A DNA stretch of 63,690 bases from a virus. The stretch spans positions 1 to 63,690 of IMG/VR virus record IMGVR_UViG_3300021963_000126. One strand, given 5' to 3'. Within the stretch, counting starts at the first letter, position 1, and each line of letters begins with the position of its first letter. Both the position numbers and the translations under genes were made by a program. Shown here in pieces: positions 52,144-60,935 of this stretch. The notes below the pieces were generated by a model that was given only the letters and a program-made list of their open reading frames with translations, searched no databases and was not told the DNA's origin.

Positions 52144-54273
52144 ATGGCATATACTATTAAAAACGCAGACGGTACAGTACTACTTAATTTAGTAGACGGT
52201 ACAACCGATATTAAAACTACAAGCCTTACACTTATTGGCAAAAATACAGATGCTTACGGAACAGCATTAAACACAAATTTAGTTAATATATTGCAAAATT
52301 TTGCCAGTATATATCAACCTAGGGCTCCCCTTACTGGACAACTATGGTATAGTAAAGCTGACGGTCGATTAAAAGTATATACGTTAAATGGAATTTTTGA
52401 AAATATTTCAACCGCATTTGTAAGCCAAGGCCAACCAGGCGGTCTTAAACAGGGCGATCTTTGGATCGATAGTGAGACAAGTCAATTATATTTTACTATT
52501 GACGGTGCAAACAGCACACTTGCAGGTCCAATATATCCAAAAACTAAAGGGCGGTCTGGTTTTGTTGTAGAATCTTTTAATGACGTATTTGGTAATACAC
52601 AAACAGTTACCTCTGTTTACAGTAACGATGTATTATTAGGAATGTTAAGCACGACATCTTTTTCAATGGTTCCTAGTGTTCTTAATCAAGGAATGAGTGG
52701 AATAAGTATTGGTTTAACATTAAACACTAGCATTCCTGATATTCGATTTGCAGGTACAGCAAGTAATGCAACAGCAATTGCAGGAATATTTCCAGATAAT
52801 TATTTGTTAAAATCTTCAAATAGTAATCAACAAATAGTAGGCACAGGAAAACTTACATTACTTAACGATGTAGGTATTTGGGTTGGAGCATACGAAGATC
52901 TTTCCATATCGAGCGGCGGCCCAATTGAAGCCCGTCGCCCTAATATAACAAATCATATTGTTGATAGTGCGTTATGCCTTATCACACTGAAATCGAATCC
53001 TGGGGGACAAGACTCCGCTGTAACAAGTCTTGCAGCCAAGGGCGATAGAGTAGGTATTAATACAGAAACTCCAATTACAAATTTACACGTTGAAGGTGAT
53101 TCTTACTTTAATGGGGACATTACTGTTACAAAGAATTTAACAGTCTCGGGGACATTTACAACAAGATTATCAGTTATTACTAGAATTGACGATAAAAATA
53201 TTGAGCTTGCATATGGAAGTACTTCTGATGCTGATTCAGACGGAGGCGGAATAACCCTTAAAGCTGGCAATGATAAAACATTCCTCTATAGTAAAATAAA
53301 AGAATCTTGGGTATCTAATATTAATATTGAAGTAGGTACCACTAGCAGTTATCGTGGCGGCGCAGGGGTACTAGTTATTAATTCTAGTACTATTGGATCA
53401 ACTGTAGTTTCTTCAAATCTACAAAGAGTTGGAGTTTTAACAGAGTTAACTGTATCTAATGTTCTTATTAAAGGAAATGGAATCACTGCAAGCGATGCAG
53501 TGTTCCGAGTTAGCGATGTGTATGCATCTGCCCTACTGGCATATTCTACAATTACAATTGTAACCAATTCAGCAATTCCTATTATTGGTACTGGAACAAC
53601 AGTTGTTCTTGATGGTATAATTGATGCTGGTTATAATAATACTTATCAGGTTGATAAAGTTACCAGTAGCACACAATTTACTGTTCGCTCTGTAAGCTCT
53701 TTAACTACAATTTCTCCTATTTTAGGAGCTAACCCTATTGTTAAACTTGTAGATTTAATGTTGTCAAGTACCAATGGCGGTGTTGATATTACAAATAAAA
53801 GAGTTAAAAATGTAGCTTATTCAACTGTTGGTACTGATGCGGCCACGGTTCAATATGTTCTAGACGCTCAAGCAATCAACGTATTAAAAGGTTATGTAAT
53901 TACATTAGATGTTACTAAAATGGTTAATCCTAATGTAGAAATTGCCACGCTACTTAATTTATTAACACCACCAGTTAATACAATTCCTCCAGATTATCCT
54001 ACAGAAGCTCAATACGATCTTCCTTTAGGATATAGGGCCCGAGTTTTATGTGCAAACCATTCTATTTCAGTTCCTGCAAGGGCAATTACAGTTCAGTCAA
54101 CGACTACGTTGGTAATGAGTTATCCCGAAGGTGCTGCCGTAAGTGCTGTTACAAACATTGGCGCTCAAACTGATGCATTTGCTACTACTGCAACATACCT
54201 CTATTCAGTTAAAGAATTCCGAGTGAGTGCAGGACCTCCAAAGTCATGGCAATGGTATAGAGATGTTAGTTAA
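52144..54273 (+). CDS. Long tail fibre protein (paralogue 2)
   Basis: A 709-residue fibre. The shared N-terminal module appears as TLIGKNTDAYGTALNTNLVN followed by APLTGQLWYS. The middle is beta-rich with NLHVEGDSYFNGDITVTKNL near residue 310, the usual phage fibre shaft pattern. After that comes a long Val/Thr/Ser region (VVINSSTIGSTVVSS). The C-terminus (LPLGYRARVLCANHSI, ending KSWQWYRDVS) is not a collar domain and I do not recognise it. The gene is 4 nt from the previous one and 10 nt from the next. Confidence 0.7.
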   Translation: MAYTIKNADGTVLLNLVDGTTDIKTTSLTLIGKNTDAYGTALNTNLVNILQNFASIYQPRAPLTGQLWYSKADGRLKVYTLNGIFENISTAFVSQGQPGGLKQGDLWIDSETSQLYFTIDGANSTLAGPIYPKTKGRSGFVVESFNDVFGNTQTVTSVYSNDVLLGMLSTTSFSMVPSVLNQGMSGISIGLTLNTSIPDIRFAGTASNATAIAGIFPDNYLLKSSNSNQQIVGTGKLTLLNDVGIWVGAYEDLSISSGGPIEARRPNITNHIVDSALCLITLKSNPGGQDSAVTSLAAKGDRVGINTETPITNLHVEGDSYFNGDITVTKNLTVSGTFTTRLSVITRIDDKNIELAYGSTSDADSDGGGITLKAGNDKTFLYSKIKESWVSNINIEVGTTSSYRGGAGVLVINSSTIGSTVVSSNLQRVGVLTELTVSNVLIKGNGITASDAVFRVSDVYASALLAYSTITIVTNSAIPIIGTGTTVVLDGIIDAGYNNTYQVDKVTSSTQFTVRSVSSLTTISPILGANPIVKLVDLMLSSTNGGVDITNKRVKNVAYSTVGTDAATVQYVLDAQAINVLKGYVITLDVTKMVNPNVEIATLLNLLTPPVNTIPPDYPTEAQYDLPLGYRARVLCANHSISVPARAITVQSTTTLVMSYPEGAAVSAVTNIGAQTDAFATTATYLYSVKEFRVSAGPPKSWQWYRDVS

Positions 54274-54283
54274 GGAACAGTAA

Positions 54284-55189
54284 ATGTCATATCAAATAAG
54301 AAAATCAGACGGAACATTGCTTATAGATTTACAAGTTGGCGAAACAGACAACACTAGATCTCCGCTTACACTAATAGGTAAAAATGTCTCAAACTTTGGA
54401 CAATCGATTAATCAAAATCAAGTAAGACTATTAGAAAATTTTGCGGCAGGATTTGAACCACCTAATTCCATTAAAGGACAATTATGGTTCAATACAACTA
54501 ACAATCAACTTTTTGTAAAGACGGCTACTGGTTTTACTTCTGTTGGTCCGTTTACTGCAACAAGTACTCCTGTATTGTCGGACAGATCTACTGCACCTGC
54601 TACAACAGAATTTGTTCATTCTATTCTCCCAGCCGGCGCTATTATAATGTGGTATGGTACTGTTAATAATATTCCTGCGGGATGGGCATTGTGTGACGGA
54701 AGGGCTCAGGGAGCATACATTACTCCTGACCTTCGAGATAAGTTTGTCATGGGGGCAGGATCAACTCATGCACCTAGAACAACTGGGGGTAAATCTTCTA
54801 TTAACACAGTAGTATCGCATAGTCATACATTTGATACTATTACAGATAATAATAATAGAAGCCACTCACACGGTGGAGTTACTGCTGGAAGTGGCACACA
54901 CCAACATGCTTATCCAGGTGATGATCAATTATCATTTGCTAACGGTCGTGCTGGTTGGACTGCAAGCTCACTGGGCGGATTTGGATATGATGCTAGATCA
55001 GTAGGTGGCGGTGGTGGCCAATTATGGCAGACTACTTCTAATGGTAATCATACACATACCTTTACTACAGGTGATGAATCGCAAACACATACGCATTCAT
55101 TGACTGGTGGTACAAATACTGTAGGTTCTGCTACAGTCGATATACTTAATCCTTTTTATGCATTATGCTATATTATGAAAGTTGTTTAA
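54284..55189 (+). CDS. Short tail fibre with His-rich collar domain, gp12-like (paralogue 3)
   Basis: A 301-residue fibre. The shared module (TLIGKNVSNFGQSINQNQVR, then IKGQLWFN) leads directly into a tail-collar domain (AGAIIMWYGTVNNIPAGWAL, CDGRAQGAYITPDLRD). The C-terminal part has clustered His pairs (SHSHTF, RSHSHGG, HTHTF, THTHSL) like the metal-binding receptor tip of T4 gp12. Such His-x-His clusters in trimers usually chelate zinc or iron. It is probably a receptor-binding tip, inferred from domain type. AAGGA precedes the ATG. Confidence 0.75.
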   Translation: MSYQIRKSDGTLLIDLQVGETDNTRSPLTLIGKNVSNFGQSINQNQVRLLENFAAGFEPPNSIKGQLWFNTTNNQLFVKTATGFTSVGPFTATSTPVLSDRSTAPATTEFVHSILPAGAIIMWYGTVNNIPAGWALCDGRAQGAYITPDLRDKFVMGAGSTHAPRTTGGKSSINTVVSHSHTFDTITDNNNRSHSHGGVTAGSGTHQHAYPGDDQLSFANGRAGWTASSLGGFGYDARSVGGGGGQLWQTTSNGNHTHTFTTGDESQTHTHSLTGGTNTVGSATVDILNPFYALCYIMKVV

Positions 55190-55204
55190 TTTTTGGAGTT
55201 ATAG

Positions 55205-56431
55205 ATGGCCTACACGTTATATAAGACAAATGGAGTTAAGTTAACCACAGTTGAAGATGGTTCACTTAACCTTACTACGGATTTGCAATTAGTAGGCAAA
55301 AACTATGCAGGTTATGGTCAGGTAGTTAACGAAAATCTTGTTAAACTATTAGAAAATTTTTCAAATTCTGCGGCACCTACAAAACCTCTTGCAGGACAAA
55401 TTTGGTACGACTCTCTTAATAAGAAGATTCGTTACTATACCGGCGTTCAATGGAACCAACTTCCTGCAATTACTATTTCAACAACTGCACCATCTACATT
55501 AACCAACGGTGAATTTTGGTTTAATAGTAGTACAAAAAAGTTATGGTTAAAACATGAAGACTCGTTAGTAGCTATAAGTGGAACAACATCGGTAGGTTCT
55601 AGCGCAGGTTCTTCTATTACTGCTGGTACTGGTATTGGTACAAGTCAAATATTATCTTCTATTAATGTCGTTTATGATGTAATTAAACTTGCTGTTGGCG
55701 ACATAGTTCCTGTAATTGTTTCCCCTTACTCGTTTAAGGTAAACACCACTGATCCAATTGTATCACAATTTTCAACAGTTACTAATGGAATTACTTTATT
55801 AGGATCTGATCCTTCTACCGGAATATCTAGTAACAATAACACATATTTTTGGGGAACAGCAGCCGATTCAGTAAGACTTAATGGTGCTCTTGCTTCCGAT
55901 TATGTAAAAACTAGTGAAATTAGTATTGTTGCTAATAACATAACTAGATTAGATAGTATCACGTATATAAGTGCTGGAACTCCGTCAACATCGGGGTACA
56001 TTGACGGCGCATGGCAATTAACCGCAGGATCTACAATGCAGGCAACCTATGCTGACATTGCTGAAAGATACGAAGCCGATGATGAGTATAAACCTGGTAC
56101 TGTATTAATGTTAGGTGGCACTAAAGAAGTTACTATTTCTAATGTATATGCTACAACGGCAGTTGCGGGAATTGTGTCTACAACCCCTGCATATATGTTA
56201 AATTCTGCTGCCGGAAATGACAAAACTCACCCTTATATTGCCTTAAAAGGTCGTGTTCCTTGCAAAATTTATGGCCCTGTTAAAAAGGGTGATCTGATGG
56301 TAACAAGTGTACATCCAGGCTATGCTTGTGCTGTTGATTTAACCTATTCAGTGCATCCCGGTGCTATAATAGGAAAAGCCCTCGAAGATTTCTCTTCCGA
56401 GGGCTTTGGAGTAATTGAAGTTAAAATTTAA
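55205..56431 (+). CDS. Tail fibre with a peptidase G2-type C-terminal region (paralogue 4)
   Basis: A 408-residue fibre and the last plus-strand gene. The shared module is at the N-terminus (LQLVGKNYAGYGQVVNENLV, then KPLAGQIWYD). The C-terminal 135 residues (ATYADIAERYEADDEYKPGT, VAGIVSTTPAYMLNSAAG, ALKGRVPCKIYGPVKKGD) match a common C-terminal module of phage tail proteins related to peptidase G2-type autoproteolytic chaperones. Self-cleavage is possible but not shown. The stop overlaps the convergent thyA gene by 4 bp, and a 10-bp inverted repeat lies inside the last codons. Confidence 0.7.
   Translation: MAYTLYKTNGVKLTTVEDGSLNLTTDLQLVGKNYAGYGQVVNENLVKLLENFSNSAAPTKPLAGQIWYDSLNKKIRYYTGVQWNQLPAITISTTAPSTLTNGEFWFNSSTKKLWLKHEDSLVAISGTTSVGSSAGSSITAGTGIGTSQILSSINVVYDVIKLAVGDIVPVIVSPYSFKVNTTDPIVSQFSTVTNGITLLGSDPSTGISSNNNTYFWGTAADSVRLNGALASDYVKTSEISIVANNITRLDSITYISAGTPSTSGYIDGAWQLTAGSTMQATYADIAERYEADDEYKPGTVLMLGGTKEVTISNVYATTAVAGIVSTTPAYMLNSAAGNDKTHPYIALKGRVPCKIYGPVKKGDLMVTSVHPGYACAVDLTYSVHPGAIIGKALEDFSSEGFGVIEVKI
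56375..56407. terminator. Convergent-gene hairpin inside the end of a fibre gene
   Basis: AAAGCCCTCG and CGAGGGCTTT form a perfect 10-bp stem with a 13-nt loop, within codons of the fibre gene and just after the end of thyA on the other strand. On the minus strand the right arm ends in TTTT, giving a fair terminator; on the plus strand the T-run is short. It may serve both directions. Confidence 0.55.
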
Positions 56432-57312
56432 ACAGCCATTGGTGCTGAAATGGCATCATGGCTTTCATACCCTACTAGTTCAATATCGTCCATAGCAAAG
56501 TGAGTAATCACATTTATATCTGCGTTAAGCTGTAATGTAGGTAACTTTTTTGGAGTTCGAGATAACTGCTCCTTAACTTGTTCAACATGATTTTTATAAA
56601 TGTGTGCATCACCTAATGCAATTATCAAGTCTCCGACTTCTAAATTACATACCTGTGCTAACATGTGAGTGAACAATGCATAAGATGCAATATTAAACGG
56701 CACTCCCAAAAACATATCTGCACTACGCTGATACATTTGACAACTTAATTTACCGTTACTAACATAGAATTGTGACATTACATGACAAGGCGGCAATGCC
56801 ATTAATTCTATTTCTCCCGGATTCCATGCTGTAATAATATGACGTCGACTGTAAGGATCATCCTTTAATCCAGCAATTAATTCAAGCAATTGGTCATGGT
56901 TTTGTAAAGCAACTTTGTTAATACGTATTAAAGGTTTACGCCATCTGCGCCATTGTACTCCGTATATTCTTCCAAGGTCTCCTGCGCTTCTTTTTAATTT
57001 TTTATCAACCCAATATGAAGCGTTTGCGTTATCAGACCAAATTGTTTTTTTGTCTGTATAACGTTCACCATGAAGTATTTCTTTTAAACGATTCTCGTCG
57101 CCGCTGCCTTCAATGAACCAAAGTAGTTCGCTGACGCACGCCTTCCATGCTAGTTTTTTTGTTGTAATGGCAGGAAAGCCTTCGTTTAAATCAAAGCGCA
57201 GTTGGATACCAAATTTACTAATCACACCTGTGTTAGTCCTATCTGGTCGATCTTCTCCGTTCTCTAAAATATCTTTTAGAGCGTCTAAATAGACTTGTTC
57301 AGAATTTGACAT
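56428..57312 (-). CDS. thyA: Thymidylate synthase ThyA
   Basis: Makes dTMP from dUMP with methylene-tetrahydrofolate, supplying thymidine for phage DNA synthesis. The 294-residue sequence has DRPDRTNTG near residue 22, GRIYGVQWRRW near residue 114, the SRRH phosphate-binding pair near residue 155, and the catalytic Cys C176 in LPPCHVMSQF. CQMYQRSADMFLGVPFNIAS follows. It equals T4 gene td in role, but here the gene is uninterrupted (T4 td has a group I intron). It overlaps the upstream gene by one base and the convergent fibre gene by 4 bp. Confidence 0.97.
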   Translation of the reverse strand: MSNSEQVYLDALKDILENGEDRPDRTNTGVISKFGIQLRFDLNEGFPAITTKKLAWKACVSELLWFIEGSGDENRLKEILHGERYTDKKTIWSDNANASYWVDKKLKRSAGDLGRIYGVQWRRWRKPLIRINKVALQNHDQLLELIAGLKDDPYSRRHIITAWNPGEIELMALPPCHVMSQFYVSNGKLSCQMYQRSADMFLGVPFNIASYALFTHMLAQVCNLEVGDLIIALGDAHIYKNHVEQVKEQLSRTPKKLPTLQLNADINVITHFAMDDIELVGYESHDAISAPMAV

Positions 57313-57920
57313 TATTCTGCAATAATTTTTTCTGATTTAGATTTCTTTTTAGGAGGATCTAACTCGTCTGCTTTTTTACGAAGAACCTGAGCCTGTTTAA
57401 ATAATGCATCTGCACGTGAACGCATCTCCGAAGGAGTTAGATCAAAATCACCGGTTGTTGATTGAGTAACATTTGCACTCTCTGGATTGACATAGTCATC
57501 GATAATTTTTGAAGTTTTCTTTGCTGGAGGTGTCTGACTTCCATCCGATACAGCCAATTGGTCAATTGTAATTCCCTTTTGTTCTGCAATAATTTTGTTA
57601 AGCTCGTCAAGACCAATAACAGTTTGAGAATCGGGAGTCATATTAACTAGACTGGTTTTTACCTTAATAAGGTGACCACCATTATGTAGGTAACCTAGCA
57701 TATTGCTGCCATCTGGAAATTTACGAGACGAAAGAATATCTGCAAGTTCATTGGCTTGTTGGCCGTTATCACTTTCAATGAGATTCATTAGAGTGTCATG
57801 ATAACTGTCTCCAAGACCTTGTGTTCCAATAACTAAACAGTTATGGGGATCCCCCGGCAATGTTCGGTAAGCTACTGCTACTCTTGCCGAGTTATTTTTC
57901 ATTTTTCCTACATGTTTCAT
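57312..57920 (-). CDS. Conserved phage protein of unknown function
   Basis: A 202-residue protein. The N-terminal 100 residues are folded-looking (MKHVGKMKNNSARVAVAYRTLPGDPHNC in part: KMKNNSARVAVAYRTLPG; then SYHDTLMNLIESDNGQQANE). The rest is charged and likely disordered or helical, with SEMRSRADALFKQAQVLRKK near residue 165 and a Lys-rich end. Similar proteins occur in T4-like cyanophages without assigned function. It has AAGGAG and its stop overlaps thyA by one base. No nuclease, kinase or membrane motif is visible. Confidence 0.7.
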   Translation of the reverse strand: MKHVGKMKNNSARVAVAYRTLPGDPHNCLVIGTQGLGDSYHDTLMNLIESDNGQQANELADILSSRKFPDGSNMLGYLHNGGHLIKVKTSLVNMTPDSQTVIGLDELNKIIAEQKGITIDQLAVSDGSQTPPAKKTSKIIDDYVNPESANVTQSTTGDFDLTPSEMRSRADALFKQAQVLRKKADELDPPKKKSKSEKIIAE

Positions 57921-57932
57921 GTTTTTCTCCTT

Positions 57933-58160
57933 TTAAACAGCTGGTGGTTGTTCTGGTTGCTGTTCTGGTTGTGCAGGTGCAATTGAATTTAAAAATGCAT
58001 CTAATTTATTATAAACAGCACCAACTCCGGCCATTTCTGAAGCTTGGAATGCTCCCCTACGACTTGCGGCATCAATAATAGATCTAATATTTTGTAGGTC
58101 AGTTACTGTAAGTTCAGCAGGTGCAACGGGTGCAGTGGGTTGGGTTTCTTGATTTTCCAT
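57933..58160 (-). CDS. Small conserved phage protein of unknown function
   Basis: A 75-residue protein. The middle LTVTDLQNIRSIIDAASRRG, then AFQASEMAGVGAVYNKLDAF is a helical conserved core; both ends are Pro/Gln/Ala-rich (QPTAPVAPAE and QPEQQPEQPP). A similar small protein with the R-G-A-F-x-A-x-E-M core is found next to replication genes in cyanophages. There is TAGGAG before the ATG. Function is unknown. Confidence 0.7.
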   Translation of the reverse strand: MENQETQPTAPVAPAELTVTDLQNIRSIIDAASRRGAFQASEMAGVGAVYNKLDAFLNSIAPAQPEQQPEQPPAV

Positions 58161-58169
58161 TTAAGTCTC

Positions 58170-58454
58170 CTATGTATTTTTTAGTAAGTATGGACAGGAT
58201 AATGATAGCATTGTAATTTCTTTTGGATCTTCAATTCCAATCTCACAAATTTCTATAAGTTTGTTACTGTCGTCCAATTTATGATTTTTCTTTATACAAT
58301 ATCTACTGTTTAAATTTGTATAAATCCAATCTTCAATGTTATTCATTTCCTTTGTATTACTTGTAAATGTCTTCGCAAAATGTACAGGTATAAAATTTAA
58401 TTTTCTTACACCTAGTACATTGAGCGGATTAACTGTACCTCTACTCAAGGCCAT
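58170..58454 (-). CDS. Small protein of unknown function with a late promoter
   Basis: A 94-residue protein with mixed helix/strand pattern and a few Cys residues (YCIKKNHK and EICEIG). I do not recognise a family. A perfect late promoter overlaps the stop codon of the VWA gene upstream and gives an 8-nt leader, so this gene is likely expressed late even though it lies among early-type genes. AGG precedes the ATG. The coding assignment rests on spacing and the promoter. Confidence 0.55.
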   Translation of the reverse strand: MALSRGTVNPLNVLGVRKLNFIPVHFAKTFTSNTKEMNNIEDWIYTNLNSRYCIKKNHKLDDSNKLIEICEIGIEDPKEITMLSLSCPYLLKNT

Positions 58455-58466
58455 AATATACCTACT

Positions 58467-59723
58467 TTATTTATAATGTGCGGTCTGGCCGAATGGTGCA
58501 ATTATGGCGTCATTTCCGTGGACAATAAACAGGGTATCGCAGTAATCTTCGTCACCCCAACTACCACAAGGATACCCGTCGGTGAACATAATAAAGCGTT
58601 TTGGTTCAATATTTTGCTCTTTCATAAAATCCCAATTAGCTTCAAATGCGGTACCTCCGCCACCTTTGCATTTATATTCCATAATTTCGTCAGCAGTGTC
58701 GCCTGTAAATTGTTTATATCCGTATACTTCTGTGTCAAAGCACCACAAGTCCAATTTAAAGTCGACATATTCGTCCATGATGCCCTTAACTTCACTTAAA
58801 AAGTCTTTAGCCTGTTCGTTTGAAATACTGCCCGACATATCAATTGCAACTGAAACATCGATAGTTTCTTCATTCATCATGCCGGGCAAGATAGCACCGC
58901 AGTGTTGGCTTTTACGATTAGGACGACTAAAGCTAAAGTTACTCTTAAGAATACTTTGGATATTCATACGTAACATTTCGCGCCAGTCCATTTTAGGTTC
59001 AGTAAAATCAGAGATCATACGAGCCACTCCGGCAGGTACTCGTCCTGCGCCAGCGGCATGTGCAGCCGCAACCATTGCCTCTTTAATCTCGTCTCTAATT
59101 TTTTTCTTTTCTTCGGCAGTTAGACGCGGCGGCCCTTTGCCTTCTTTATCCCCATCCCCATCGTCGTCACCTTCACCTTCGCCCTCGCCATCTAGGTGCT
59201 CGTCAAGTAATTCTCCTAACGTTGAGATATCAATTTTTTCAGCTTTATCGTACAAGTCCTGATAGATTTGTTCGTAACTCATACCACGGTATTTGTTATC
59301 CTGAAAGATCTTAATCCAACTTGGTACGTCACCAATTTTCTCATCTTTAAGAATTTGATTGGTAGCAAAGTCGGCGGCAATATTAGACAATGAGGGATCT
59401 CGGTCTTCTCGACGACCCATATGATCAAACACATTATGCAGAACTTCGTGTGCAAATCCAAATTCTGCTTCTTTAGGTTTGAGTTTGTCAACAAACTCGT
59501 TATTGTAGTAGAAGTTCCTACCGTCAGTGGCCAGTGTAGCACACCAGTCATCTGCTTCGACCATTTTAAGACGTGTTGCTAGATTACCAAAAAATGGATG
59601 GCGCAACAACAAACCGACTCTAGCTGTAATTAGTTTATCAAGAATTTTATTTTTATCAGCCGCCGAGTATTGTTTTGTATTTTTTGGTTTACGAATTTTT
59701 TCTGTTTTCATTACCGAAGTCAT
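58467..59723 (-). CDS. Metallopeptidase-like/VWA domain protein (DUF2201 type)
   Basis: A 418-residue two-domain protein. The N-terminal domain has an HExxH site, H92-E93-V-L-H96 with D100-H101 (FAHEVLHNVFDH), as in the predicted metallopeptidase part of the DUF2201 family. An acidic Gly-rich linker (residues 170-197) follows. The C-terminal domain is VWA-like, with a MIDAS motif D295-M-S-G-S299 and a Thr in the GGGGTAFEAN loop. In bacteria such VWA proteins pair with MoxR AAA+ ATPases as metal-insertion or remodelling chaperones. The AAA+ partner is encoded directly upstream. It has its own sigma-70-type promoter. Whether the HExxH is active is unknown. Confidence 0.85.
   Translation of the reverse strand: MTSVMKTEKIRKPKNTKQYSAADKNKILDKLITARVGLLLRHPFFGNLATRLKMVEADDWCATLATDGRNFYYNNEFVDKLKPKEAEFGFAHEVLHNVFDHMGRREDRDPSLSNIAADFATNQILKDEKIGDVPSWIKIFQDNKYRGMSYEQIYQDLYDKAEKIDISTLGELLDEHLDGEGEGEGDDDGDGDKEGKGPPRLTAEEKKKIRDEIKEAMVAAAHAAGAGRVPAGVARMISDFTEPKMDWREMLRMNIQSILKSNFSFSRPNRKSQHCGAILPGMMNEETIDVSVAIDMSGSISNEQAKDFLSEVKGIMDEYVDFKLDLWCFDTEVYGYKQFTGDTADEIMEYKCKGGGGTAFEANWDFMKEQNIEPKRFIMFTDGYPCGSWGDEDYCDTLFIVHGNDAIIAPFGQTAHYK
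58468..58475 (-). promoter_or_regulatory. T4-type late promoter (perfect TATAAATA)
   Basis: The minus strand reads TATAAATA, overlapping the stop codon of the VWA gene. The predicted start at 58462 gives an 8-nt leader for the 94-residue gene. Confidence 0.7.
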
Positions 59724-59750
59724 AATGCGTCCTTTTGTTACCTATATATT

Positions 59751-59779
59751 ATTATATAACCAAATACGTAAATAGTCAA
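59751..59779 (-). promoter_or_regulatory. Sigma-70-type promoter for the VWA gene
   Basis: The minus strand reads TTGACT, a 17-bp spacer and a perfect TATAAT. It lies between a strong terminator and the VWA gene, so the VWA gene is independently expressed from the AAA+ gene. Confidence 0.8.
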
Positions 59780-59781
59780 GC

Positions 59782-59802
59782 AAAAAGGGCCCCGAAGGGC
59801 CC
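59782..59802 (-). terminator. Intrinsic terminator after the AAA+ gene (UUCG loop)
   Basis: On the minus strand GGGCCC-TTCG-GGGCCC followed by TTTTTG. It is 4-5 nt after the AAA+ stop codon and just before the VWA promoter. Confidence 0.9.
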
Positions 59803-59806
59803 AATT

Positions 59807-60889
59807 TTAACCTTCCATTGCTTGGATAATGTATTTTCCGTACTTGTCATGGAACTTGTCAAAATGTTGCAATTTACTTGCATCAAATGGTAGATTGTAG
59901 TTAGTCAATGCTACCTTGGCACCCATAACAACCAATTCAGTCGGAAAGTTTTCCATCATAAACTTAAAGAAATTGTCTGCTAGTGCATCCCAATTTTTTA
60001 CCTTTTTCTCGTCTGCACTCTGCAATTCATAGCAAAGGCTAATAGTCAACGAGTACATTGCAGAGATTTCTTTAATGGTAACTTTTTCAATTTTACCAGA
60101 CAAGATGTCTTCTGGCTTGGGCATTTGTTTTGCTACTTTACGGTGAGCCATGAACTTAACAGCAAGACCTTCACCGATTGCTCCAGCAACTAAATCAGTC
60201 AATGTATTTTCTGGCAAACCATCATCTGATAGCAATTCAGAAACAAAAGACCAACTGCGAGGAGTGGCAAATGAGCGGCTTCCACCCTTTGGATCAAAGT
60301 CGTAAAGGTCCTGTTTAGCAAATCCAACATAGCCAACAACCTGCTCGTGAACACGATTCAAAGTAGCCCAATTGAGCCAATCTTCGTAATCTGTTTTAAG
60401 CTCCAAGTGAACAAAACGGTTAGCCAGCGGAGCAGGCATACGATAAGTAACACCTTTGTCAGTTTCACGGTTACCTGCGGCAACAATACTTACGCCTTTT
60501 GGCAATTTGTAAGTACCAACACGACGATTCAAAATAAGTTGATAAGCCGCGGCCTGTGTAGCAGGAGCCGCTGAGTTAAGTTCGTCTAGGAAGAGGATAG
60601 CAGTTGAGTCTGGATCGGAAGGAAGTTCCTGGGGCGGTGCCCAGCTCATAGTGTTAAGTTGAGTATTATAAAATGGAATACCTTTAATATCTGTAGGTTC
60701 CCAAAGACTCAATCGAACGTCAATTACTTCACGATCTTGTTCGTCTCCGAGTTGTTTAATAATATCGGATTTACCAATACCAGGGGGGCCCCACATGAAT
60801 ACAGGACGATTAACTTTCATAGCAAATCGGACAGCCGCTTTAGCTTCATTAGGACTAACGGTACGATTTGCGCTCATTTTTTCTGCCAT
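59807..60889 (-). CDS. MoxR-type AAA+ ATPase
   Basis: A 360-residue ATPase. Walker A is GPPGIGKS (residues 34-41), Walker B is ILFLDE (98-103), the sensor-1 Asn is N140 in VAAGNRE, and the arginine finger is R158 in LANRF. The E-P-T-D-I-K-G motif near residue 64 and NSAAPATQAAAYQLILNRRV near residue 105 are MoxR-clade features. The C-terminal third is an all-helical region with no known motif. MoxR proteins remodel or load metals into partner proteins together with VWA proteins, one of which is encoded next. A sigma-70-type promoter upstream and a terminator downstream make it a one-gene unit. Confidence 0.9.
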   Translation of the reverse strand: MAEKMSANRTVSPNEAKAAVRFAMKVNRPVFMWGPPGIGKSDIIKQLGDEQDREVIDVRLSLWEPTDIKGIPFYNTQLNTMSWAPPQELPSDPDSTAILFLDELNSAAPATQAAAYQLILNRRVGTYKLPKGVSIVAAGNRETDKGVTYRMPAPLANRFVHLELKTDYEDWLNWATLNRVHEQVVGYVGFAKQDLYDFDPKGGSRSFATPRSWSFVSELLSDDGLPENTLTDLVAGAIGEGLAVKFMAHRKVAKQMPKPEDILSGKIEKVTIKEISAMYSLTISLCYELQSADEKKVKNWDALADNFFKFMMENFPTELVVMGAKVALTNYNLPFDASKLQHFDKFHDKYGKYIIQAMEG

Positions 60890-60935
60890 TTTGTGCCTTT
60901 CTAAAAAACAGTACAGAATTGTTTGCTGTTATATT

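Noticed and set aside
56428-57312. A possible intron in the thymidylate synthase gene, as in T4 td
   Set aside because: The reading frame is continuous through all catalytic motifs at normal length.
58582-59262. A 226-codon plus-strand open frame opposite the VWA gene
   Set aside because: It is an antisense shadow of a gene with clear motifs; its Ser/Pro runs mirror the Asp/Gly linker on the other strand.
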